DNA of 10,717 bases from JAENVT01 sp031373785 (lineage in GTDB: Bacteria > Actinomycetota > Acidimicrobiia > Acidimicrobiales > Ilumatobacteraceae), in assembly GCA_031373785.1 (NCBI GenBank), contig JANMNE010000322.1, positions 1-10,717 of the forward strand, in the 5' to 3' direction. Positions 1-5,851 of this stretch are shown here, piece after piece. How positions within the stretch are numbered: the first letter of the stretch is position 1; the number at the start of each line of letters is the position of its first letter. A program made the translations under genes and the position numbers. The notes below the pieces were generated by a model, which saw nothing but the letters and a program-made list of their open reading frames with translations, was not told where the DNA came from and ran no database searches.

Positions 1-80
1 TTATACTTTTTTTTCTCGGGGTTTTGGTTTTTTAACATATTTTTTTTTTTTTGGGGGGGGGGGCCCCGGCCCGCCCCCCG
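1..80. other. Low-complexity, homopolymer-rich window edge
   Basis: This stretch contains an 8-T run (7-14), a 13-T run (40-52) followed directly by an 11-G run (53-63), and C-rich blocks (64-79). Its composition is unlike the rest of the window, which is evenly GC-rich and coding. No reading frame, RNA gene or promoter can be supported in it. The most economical reading is low-quality or artefactual sequence at a contig end. A real low-complexity intergenic tract cannot be excluded. Confidence 0.6.
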
Positions 81-89
81 CCACACCTC

Positions 90-128
90 ACGCCGATCGA
101 AGTGACTCACGTCGACTTCGATCGGCGT
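90..128. repeat. 14-bp inverted repeat upstream of the operon (hairpin or operator)
   Basis: The left arm is ACGCCGATCGAAGT (90-103) and the right arm is its exact reverse complement ACTTCGATCGGCGT (115-128), with an 11-base spacer. A second small palindrome, GTGACTCAC (102-110), lies across the left arm and spacer with a different axis. The dyad ends 54 bases before the permease ATG. As RNA it would form a strong 14-bp hairpin with an 11-base loop. No U-tract follows, so a classical intrinsic terminator is not shown. It could be a terminator or mRNA-stabilising hairpin of an upstream gene, an attenuator, or a repressor operator for the iol operon. The sequence does not decide between these. 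Confidence 0.75.
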
Positions 129-172
129 CTCTACATTCGCATAGCTTTACGAAACCGCAACGCTTGAGTGCC

Positions 173-179
173 AGGGGGG
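173..179 (+). promoter_or_regulatory. Ribosome-binding site that supports the permease start at 183
   Basis: AGGGGGG lies just before the ATG at 183, with only a CCC triplet between the end of the purine run and the start codon, so its 5' part sits at usable spacing. The alternative in-frame GTG at 168 has only an unconvincing CGCTTGA-type sequence upstream. The purine run would also fall inside the coding sequence if 168 were used, which favours 183. Confidence 0.5.
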
Positions 180-182
180 CCC

Positions 183-2300
183 ATGACCGCGACAGACGTA
201 AAAGTCAGCGACGAGGCGGTTGGAGAACCACCGCCAGTTCCGCTCGACGAACGAATCTCACACCGGGGCCCGATGCGCCGGTGGCTCATCTCACCCGAGA
301 TCGGCGCCTTGATCGGTGCGGTCATCGTCTGGACATTCTTCTGGGGGAACGGCCAGACGTTCGGTGAGGCCGACACCACCCTCAACTGGCTCGACGTTGC
401 CGCTCCGACCGGCATCATGGCCGCAGCAGTCGCGCTGTTGATGATCGGCGGCGAGTTCGACCTCTCGTCGGGTGTCATGACCGGCGCGACGGCCATCCAG
501 ATCGGCCTGGTCTCGCGCTTCTTCATGGGTACCGGCATCAACATCGGCTGGGCCATCGGCTCTGCGTTTCTCGCTGCCGCCGCTGTGGGCTGGTTCAACG
601 GCTTCATGGTCAACCGAACCGGGCTGCCCAGCTTCATCGTCACCCTCGCATCGTTCTTCACCCTGCGCGGCGTGATGCTGGTCATCTCCAAACGCCTCGT
701 CGGCAAGGTGCAAGTCGACAAGATCACCGACCAGAAAGGCGCCAAGTTCTTCAAGGACTGGATCGCCCACGAGTGGAAGTTCACCGAATTCAGCGGGCGC
801 GACAAGGTCTTCCTCGGGTTGGTCTTCGTCGGCAGCGCAGCGTTCATCTACGGCCTGCTCGAGCAGTCGTTCATCCGCCGAACAGCGCTGAACCCGACCG
901 GTCTCGGAGTCACGGTCGTCGGACTGATCGCTGCCGTGGCCGGGTTCGTGGGCCTCGTGCGCACCGATGGCGTCGGTCAGAACGTGCTCTTCACGGCAAT
1001 TGCCGGCGTGGGCGTCGTGCTGGCGATCGTCGGGACGGGACTGGCGAGATGGAAGGGGCACGCCAGGACCGCGGGATCCGATTCGCTGCCTCCTCAGGCC
1101 GCTCGTCGCCTGCTCCTCGGCATCGGGTGCGTCGTCTTGGCGTGCCTCACGCCGATCCCGTTCGATCGGCACCAGAGTCAGGCCATCCTCAGTTGGACAT
1201 CGGACGGCCTGCGGCCGGTCATCGCCGGTATCGCCGCCATCATCGGTATCGGGTTGGCGATTCGAGTGGCGCTCCCGGAACTGCGCGAGCGGAAGAAGCG
1301 CACGGCAGGGGCGTTCGGCAAGCTGGGCATCTTCTCGCTGTATTCCGGCGTCCTGGTGATGACGATGATGATCTGCTTCCTGCAGCTCACCACCGTGCAA
1401 GCACTTCGGGCGATCGGCATGTTGCTGCTCAGCGGGGCAGGGCTCACGTATCTGATGCTGGCCCGTGGCATCGCCGGCAAGACCAGCAAGCGTTGGCAAC
1501 TGATCATCGGCCTGCTCGTGCCGATCGCCCTCGTGGTGCTGGCGTTCGTGATCCGCGCCGACTCCGACACCGTGCGCTTCCGCACCGGCATGTTCGGCGC
1601 CATGATGATCGGGGCGATGGTCCTCACCGCCAACGCGTTGCTCGAGTTCTTCATGGAGAAGCGCGACCACGCCGACGCGCACGCCGATCGGCTCGGCAAG
1701 CGCCTGCAACTCGGCGGGTTCATCCTCGCGTTCATCGGGTTGATCATCCGTCTGGTGTGGTCGAACCTCACTCCCGAGCACGCCGCCCAGGTCAAAGCGG
1801 CCGGCGGCAGCGTCGGTCAGAACGTGCTGCGCGAAACCGTGGTGTGGTGGCTGCTCGTGGCGGCGATCGGCTCCTATGTCCTCGTCAAGACCCGCTGGGG
1901 CAACTGGATCTTCGCCGTTGGTGGCAACAAGGAGGCGGCTCGTGCCGTCGGTGTGCCCGCCAACCAGGTGAAGGTCGGGCTGTTCGTCTGCGTTTCACTG
2001 TGCGGCTGTCTTGCAGGAACGCTGATCGCGTTGCGGTACGGCACGGTGCAGGCCAACCAGGGCACCGGCCTCGAGTTCGAGTACATCATCGCCGCAGTCG
2101 TCGGTGGATGTCTGCTGACCGGAGGCTATGGATCGGTCATCGGTGCCGGTCTCGGCTCGGCCATCATGGCCGTGTCGGTCGTCGGCGTGCAGACCACGAA
2201 GTGGAACTCCGACGGCCGCTTCGCCTTCCTCGGCGGCGTGCTGCTGCTGGCAGTGCTCGTCAACAACTTCACCCGCAAGAAGGCTCAGGAGGCACGATGA
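183..2300 (+). CDS. ABC sugar (inositol) transporter permease with large multi-membrane insertion
   Basis: A 705-residue membrane protein of the RbsC-like permease family (BPD_transp_2; CUT2 sugar importers), which would form the channel of an inositol importer. The N-terminal half (about 38-170) has the family's GGEFDLSSG motif at 89-97 and the stretch LPSFIVTLASFFTLRG at 148-163. The C-terminal half (about 550-697) carries the cytoplasmic coupling motif TRWGNWIFAVGGNKEAARAVG (570-590), which contacts the ATPase, and the GGCLLTGGYGS loop (641-651). RbsC-type permeases are usually 320-430 residues. Here about 320 residues (roughly 207-527) with about ten further hydrophobic spans separate the two halves. 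No frameshift or stop interrupts it, and codon use matches the neighbours. The C-terminus ends in ATGA, shared with the ATPase start. The substrate is inferred from the operon. The family call is firm, but the role of the extra region is unknown. Confidence 0.9.
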   Translation: MTATDVKVSDEAVGEPPPVPLDERISHRGPMRRWLISPEIGALIGAVIVWTFFWGNGQTFGEADTTLNWLDVAAPTGIMAAAVALLMIGGEFDLSSGVMTGATAIQIGLVSRFFMGTGINIGWAIGSAFLAAAAVGWFNGFMVNRTGLPSFIVTLASFFTLRGVMLVISKRLVGKVQVDKITDQKGAKFFKDWIAHEWKFTEFSGRDKVFLGLVFVGSAAFIYGLLEQSFIRRTALNPTGLGVTVVGLIAAVAGFVGLVRTDGVGQNVLFTAIAGVGVVLAIVGTGLARWKGHARTAGSDSLPPQAARRLLLGIGCVVLACLTPIPFDRHQSQAILSWTSDGLRPVIAGIAAIIGIGLAIRVALPELRERKKRTAGAFGKLGIFSLYSGVLVMTMMICFLQLTTVQALRAIGMLLLSGAGLTYLMLARGIAGKTSKRWQLIIGLLVPIALVVLAFVIRADSDTVRFRTGMFGAMMIGAMVLTANALLEFFMEKRDHADAHADRLGKRLQLGGFILAFIGLIIRLVWSNLTPEHAAQVKAAGGSVGQNVLRETVVWWLLVAAIGSYVLVKTRWGNWIFAVGGNKEAARAVGVPANQVKVGLFVCVSLCGCLAGTLIALRYGTVQANQGTGLEFEYIIAAVVGGCLLTGGYGSVIGAGLGSAIMAVSVVGVQTTKWNSDGRFAFLGGVLLLAVLVNNFTRKKAQEAR
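970..988 (+). repeat. 19-bp direct repeat, copy 1, inside the permease gene
   Basis: GCGTCGGTCAGAACGTGCT occurs here and again at 1810-1828, identical over 19 bases and in the same reading frame. It encodes the hexapeptide VGQNVL (residues 264-269) at the start of a membrane span. The bases on both sides differ between the copies. Confidence 0.9.
1145..1170. repeat. Partial copy of the upstream inverted repeat, inside the permease gene
   Basis: CCTCACGCCGATC (1145-1157) is identical to 86-98, and TTCGATCGGC (1161-1170) is identical to 117-126. Order and orientation match the upstream dyad, but the two blocks are 3 bases apart here and 18 bases apart upstream. The internal copy has 7-bp arms (GCCGATC and GATCGGC). 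It encodes part of CLTPIPFDR in the permease insertion. It could be an auxiliary operator or a chance effect of the CGATCG-rich composition. Confidence 0.4.
1810..1828 (+). repeat. 19-bp direct repeat, copy 2, inside the permease gene
   Basis: This is the second exact copy of the 970-988 sequence, 840 bp (280 codons) downstream. It encodes VGQNVL at residues 544-549, just before the conserved C-terminal permease half. Recombination between the copies would remove exactly 280 codons in frame and leave a 425-residue permease. Confidence 0.9.
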
Positions 2301-3091
2301 CCGTCACCGAGACAATCGACCCCAGTGAGCACGCGCTGCTCGAGCTGCGCAACATCTGCAAGTACTTCGGCAACGTCACTGCCCTGGAAGACATCACGAC
2401 CAGGGTCGAGGCGGGCAAGGTCACGTGCGTGCTCGGCGACAACGGCGCTGGCAAGTCGACGTTCATCAAGATCCTGTCGGGCGTGCATCAGCCCAGTTCG
2501 GGCGAGTACACGATGTACGGCAGTCCGGTGAACTTCACGACGCCTCGCGACGCCCGCAACGCGGGCATCGCCGCCGTGTTCCAGGACTTGGCACTGGCGC
2601 CGTTGCTGTCGATCTGGCGCAACTTCTTCCTCGGCGTCGAGCCCATGCACGGCGGCATCTTCATGCGCACCGCGTTCATGAAGAAGACGGCAAAGGAAGA
2701 GATGGCCAAGATGGGCATCGACTTGCGCGATGTCGATCAACCCGTCGGCACGTTGTCGGGTGGCGAGCGCCAGTCGGTGGCCATTGCCCGCGCCGTGTAC
2801 TTCGGCGCACGCGTGCTGATCCTCGACGAGCCGACGTCGGCGCTCGGTGTGAAGCAATCCGGCGTCGTGTTGAAGTACACGCGTGCCGCTGCGGATCGCG
2901 GCCTCGGCGTGATCTTCATCACCCACAACCCCAACCACGCCATCCCCGTCGGCGATCGGTTCTTGTTGCTGAACCGCGGGCACAGCCTGGGTGACTTTGC
3001 CAAGGACGAGATCTCCAGGACCGAGCTCACCCGTCTGATGGCCGGTGGTGCGGAGTTGGAACAACTGGAGCACGAGATCGGTATCCGCTGA
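2297..3091 (+). CDS. ABC transporter ATP-binding protein, single-domain sugar type
   Basis: A 264-residue nucleotide-binding subunit that powers the permease encoded just upstream. Visible motifs are Walker A GDNGAGKST (48-56, glycine-rich loop), Q-loop glutamine in VFQD (about 96), signature LSGGERQ (153-159), Walker B VLILDEP (173-179), D-loop region SALG (181-184) and switch histidine H210 in FITHN. CUT2 sugar ATPases such as RbsA usually have two fused ATPase domains (about 500 residues). This one has a single domain, like the FrcA type, so a homodimer is expected. The ATG at 2297 overlaps the permease stop (ATGA) and is preceded by CAGGAGG at 2286-2292, which fixes the start. The inositol substrate is inferred from the operon; the family is certain. 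Confidence 0.95.
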   Translation: MTVTETIDPSEHALLELRNICKYFGNVTALEDITTRVEAGKVTCVLGDNGAGKSTFIKILSGVHQPSSGEYTMYGSPVNFTTPRDARNAGIAAVFQDLALAPLLSIWRNFFLGVEPMHGGIFMRTAFMKKTAKEEMAKMGIDLRDVDQPVGTLSGGERQSVAIARAVYFGARVLILDEPTSALGVKQSGVVLKYTRAAADRGLGVIFITHNPNHAIPVGDRFLLLNRGHSLGDFAKDEISRTELTRLMAGGAELEQLEHEIGIR

Positions 3092-3097
3092 CCTTCG

Positions 3098-4066
3098 ATG
3101 ACCGCACCCCCCGGCACAACCCTCGAGCTGCTCACGGTCGGTCGAATCTGCGTTGATCTGTACGCCAACGAGGCCGGGGCCAGCTTCATCGATCCGCAAA
3201 CCTTCACCAAGTCGATCGGTGGGTCTGCCACGAACGTGGCCATTGCCGCGGCGCGTCTCGGCCATCGCACGGCAGTGTTCACCAAGGTGGGCGACGACCC
3301 GTTCGGACAGTATGTGCGACACAAGCTCGACCTGTTCGGCGTCGACACGCGCTACGTACTGACGCACCCGTCGATGCCGACGCCGTTGGCCTTCGCGGCG
3401 ATGGACCCGCCCGAGGACCCGCAGCTGCTGATGTACCGGTACCCGATGGGTCCGGATCAGACGCTGCAGGTCAGCGAGATCGACCGTCAGGCGGCGCTCG
3501 ACGTGCCGATCCTGTGGCTGACCGGCGCATGGTTCAGCGATGCCCCGGCACGGGAAACGTGCTGGGAGTTGCTGTCGATCCGCAGCCGCCGCCCGCACGT
3601 GGTGCTCGACATCGACTACCGAGCCAACTTCTGGCCGAACCGCGAGGCGGCCACGGCCGACCTCGGCCCGGTGCTCGACCACGTGACGGTCGCTGTGGGG
3701 AACCGCACGGAGTGCGAGGTCGCCGTCGGTTCCGGCGACCCTCCCGAAGCGGCCCGGCGACTGCTGGATCGTGGCGTCGAACTGGCCATCGTCAAGATGG
3801 GCGGCGAAGGCGTGATGGTGGCCACGTCGCAGGGCACCACCGTGGTGCCGCCACACTTCGTCGAGGTCGTCTGCGGGCTCGGTGCCGGGGATGCGTTCGG
3901 CGGCATGCTCGTGCACGGGCTCTTGGCTGGCTGGGAGCCGGTGCGGATCGTCGAGTACTGCAACGTCGCCGGCGCGATCGTCGCCTCCCGTTTGCTGTGC
4001 TCGGATGCGATGCCGACGTTGCCCGAGGTCACCGAAGCGTTGGAGGAGCGTCGTGTCGCTGGATGA
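3098..4066 (+). CDS. iolC: 5-dehydro-2-deoxygluconokinase, PfkB family
   Basis: A 322-residue cytoplasmic sugar kinase that phosphorylates 5-dehydro-2-deoxy-D-gluconate at O6 with ATP, the fifth step of inositol breakdown (EC 2.7.1.92). PfkB hallmarks are the N-terminal glycine pair and substrate-binding segment IGGSATNVAIAAARLG (40-55) and the C-terminal GLGAGDAFGGM (260-270), where D265 is the catalytic base and the GAGD segment forms the anion hole. DIDYRANFWP (171-180) matches the DxDYRxxxW segment typical of IolC. Length is normal for the family. The ATG at 3098 follows the ATPase stop by six bases, and its ribosome-binding site is weak, suggesting coupled translation. Neighbouring iolB and iolD support the assignment over ribokinase or fructokinase. 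Confidence 0.9.
   Translation: MTAPPGTTLELLTVGRICVDLYANEAGASFIDPQTFTKSIGGSATNVAIAAARLGHRTAVFTKVGDDPFGQYVRHKLDLFGVDTRYVLTHPSMPTPLAFAAMDPPEDPQLLMYRYPMGPDQTLQVSEIDRQAALDVPILWLTGAWFSDAPARETCWELLSIRSRRPHVVLDIDYRANFWPNREAATADLGPVLDHVTVAVGNRTECEVAVGSGDPPEAARRLLDRGVELAIVKMGGEGVMVATSQGTTVVPPHFVEVVCGLGAGDAFGGMLVHGLLAGWEPVRIVEYCNVAGAIVASRLLCSDAMPTLPEVTEALEERRVAG
4042..4048 (+). promoter_or_regulatory. Ribosome-binding site that sets the aldolase GTG start
   Basis: GGAGGAG inside the end of iolC lies four bases before the GTG at 4053, with GGAGG at six-base spacing. It picks that GTG out of a frame that is open much further upstream, and it puts the aldolase start 14 bases inside iolC. Confidence 0.7.
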
Positions 4067-4958
4067 CCACGCGTTCGCGTCGCTGACCGAGACCCGCGTC
4101 AGTGCGCCGCACAAGATCACCGAGGCGCTCGCCGCCCGGCGGCGACGCGCCACGCTGACACAGGACGGGATGTTGTTCATCGTCGCTGCCGATCACACGG
4201 CGCGAGCGATGGTGGGGTTGCACGACGATCCGCTGGCGATGGCCGACCGGCGGTCGATGCTCGATCGCTTGCTGACCGCGCTCGAACACCCACGGGTCGA
4301 CGGGGTGCTGGGCAGCGCCGAGATCATCGACGACTTGGCGTTGCTCGATGCCCTGCACGACAAGGTCGCGGTCGGCACCATGAACCGAGGCGGATTGGCG
4401 GGCGCCAGTTGGACGATGGACGATCGCTTCACGGCGTACGACACCGCACACCTTCGTGCTGCCAACCTCGATGCCGGCAAGTTGTTGCTGCGCATCGACT
4501 ATCACGACGCCGGCACGGTCCCTACGCTGGCCGGCGCAGCGGCCGCGGTGCAGGAACTCAACGACGCGCACATGATGGCGATGGTCGAGCCGATCCCGTA
4601 CACCAAGAACGATCGCGGTGAAGCCGTGTGGGACACGGACCCGCTGGCACTGGTGAAGGCGGTGGGCGTCAGCGCCGCGCTGGGCGGATCGAGCGCGTAC
4701 ACCTGGCTGAAGATCCAGGCGACTGCCGACATCGCCACGGTGGCCAAGGTGACGACGCAACCGTTGCTGTTGCTCGGCGGCGCACCCGGCCCAGATCCGG
4801 AGGCGACATTCGCCCTGTGGGAGGCCGCGTTGCATCAACCAACAGTGCGCGGGCTGGTGATTGGGCGATCGCTGCTGTATCCCGCCAACGGCGACGTTGC
4901 AGGCTTCGTCTCTCGCGCAGCAGACTTGGTGCAACAAGCTGCAAAGGACCGGCAATGA
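4053..4958 (+). CDS. DeoC/LacD-like (Cgl0159-type) aldolase, probable IolJ-function enzyme
   Basis: A 301-residue (beta/alpha)8-type protein resembling the deoxyribose-phosphate/tagatose-bisphosphate aldolase-like proteins found beside iolC in actinobacterial inositol clusters. A strand-end motif LFIVAADHTARAM (41-53) resembles the substrate-loop region of class I aldolases. KLLLRIDYHD (143-152), MVEPIPY (177-183) and YTWLKIQ (216-222) supply possible catalytic residues; K220 is the best candidate Schiff-base lysine, but I cannot prove it. LLLLGGAPG (238-246) and GLVIGRSLLYP (267-277) look like phosphate-binding loops. It probably cleaves 6-phospho-5-dehydro-2-deoxygluconate to dihydroxyacetone phosphate and malonic semialdehyde, the job of the class II aldolase IolJ in Bacillus, which is absent here. 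The specific reaction is inferred from context. Start GTG 4053 is chosen by GGAGGAG and overlaps iolC by 14 bases. Confidence 0.8.
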   Translation: MSLDDHAFASLTETRVSAPHKITEALAARRRRATLTQDGMLFIVAADHTARAMVGLHDDPLAMADRRSMLDRLLTALEHPRVDGVLGSAEIIDDLALLDALHDKVAVGTMNRGGLAGASWTMDDRFTAYDTAHLRAANLDAGKLLLRIDYHDAGTVPTLAGAAAAVQELNDAHMMAMVEPIPYTKNDRGEAVWDTDPLALVKAVGVSAALGGSSAYTWLKIQATADIATVAKVTTQPLLLLGGAPGPDPEATFALWEAALHQPTVRGLVIGRSLLYPANGDVAGFVSRAADLVQQAAKDRQ

Positions 4959-5851
4959 GCCCATCACTCCATCGACCATCGGGCACCCTCGCCGATGGTG
5001 ACCTTGCAGTTTCACTCGGCCCCGACGATGCCGGCTGGGCCTATTCGGGCTTGGTCGTCGTTTTGTTGGCACCGGGAGTAGAGCGCTCTATCGCGCTCGG
5101 CGACAGCGAGGCAGTGATGCTCCCGCTGTCGGCGACCGACGTCGATGTGATGGTCGATGGCGAGCACTTTCATCTCGACGGGCGCGTCTCGGTCTTCGAT
5201 CGCGTCACCGACTTCGCCTACGCGCCCAAGGGTGCGACCGTCGTGCTCCGGGCCCCTGCCGGTGGTGACGTCGCGATTGCAACTGCGCGGTGCGACCGGC
5301 GATTGACGGCCCGCTACGGATCGGCTGACGGGGTTGCGGTCGAGCTCCGCGGCGCCGGGCCGGCCACGCGACAGGTCAACAACTTCCTCAGTCCCGAGGC
5401 CTGGCCGCATGCCGACAAGTTGATGTGCGTGGAGCTCATCACGCCCGACGGCAACTGGTCGAGCTACCCACCGCACCGTCACGACGACTCGCCGGAGTGC
5501 CCGGTCAACAACGAAGAGATCTACTACTTCCGCATCGGCGTGGCGGGTACCAGCCAGTACTCCGCCGACGGATTTGGCATGCACCGCACGTACACCCCGG
5601 ATGGCTCGATCGACATCAACGTCGTGATTCGCGACGGGGATGTCTTCTGCGTGCCTCGGGGCTATCACGGTCCGTGCATCGCCGCCCCGGGGTACCCGAT
5701 GTACTACCTCAACGTGCTCGCCGGGCCCGGCGGCGAACGCTCGATGGCCTTCTGTGACGACCCCACACACCACTGGGTGCGCGACACGTGGGCCGATATG
5801 GATACCGATCCGCGGTGCCCGATGACGACCAAGAACGGACGAACGACGTGA
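4955..5851 (+). CDS. iolB: 5-deoxy-glucuronate isomerase
   Basis: A 298-residue bicupin-fold enzyme that converts 5-deoxy-D-glucuronate to 5-dehydro-2-deoxy-D-gluconate (EC 5.3.1.30), supplying the IolC substrate. Family signatures are SSYPPHRHD (169-177) with metal-ligand histidines H174 and H176, EEIYYFR (187-193) with the ligand glutamate, and GDVFCVPRGYHG (228-239) with ligand H238, followed by APGYPMYYLNVLAG (244-257). Length fits the family (about 270-300). The ATG at 4955 overlaps the aldolase stop (ATGA), with AAAGGA about six bases before it. The N-terminal cupin (about 1-135) is less conserved, as usual. I consider the assignment secure. Confidence 0.95.
   Translation: MSPSLHRPSGTLADGDLAVSLGPDDAGWAYSGLVVVLLAPGVERSIALGDSEAVMLPLSATDVDVMVDGEHFHLDGRVSVFDRVTDFAYAPKGATVVLRAPAGGDVAIATARCDRRLTARYGSADGVAVELRGAGPATRQVNNFLSPEAWPHADKLMCVELITPDGNWSSYPPHRHDDSPECPVNNEEIYYFRIGVAGTSQYSADGFGMHRTYTPDGSIDINVVIRDGDVFCVPRGYHGPCIAAPGYPMYYLNVLAGPGGERSMAFCDDPTHHWVRDTWADMDTDPRCPMTTKNGRTT

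Noticed and set aside
129..172. Promoter elements between the inverted repeat and the permease
   Set aside because: TAGCTT and TACGAA-like strings are present, but no convincing -35/-10 pair at proper spacing can be defined.
168..182. GTG at 168 as the permease start
   Set aside because: The strong purine run AGGGGGG lies between it and the ATG at 183, and nothing convincing precedes 168.
1683..1692. Perfect palindrome GCCGATCGGC in the permease gene
   Set aside because: It is one of many CGATCG-centred sites and has no flanking symmetry, so it is treated as part of the general CGATCG enrichment.
291..1781. Long antisense open frame opposite the permease
   Set aside because: It is rich in His, Asp, Arg and Glu without domain logic and lies opposite a well-recognised gene; such frames are common by-products of high-GC codon bias.
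2285..4180. 631-codon antisense open frame across the ATPase and iolC
   Set aside because: It spans two clear sense genes, has Arg/His/Gly-rich composition with no recognisable motif, and no ribosome-binding site was evident.
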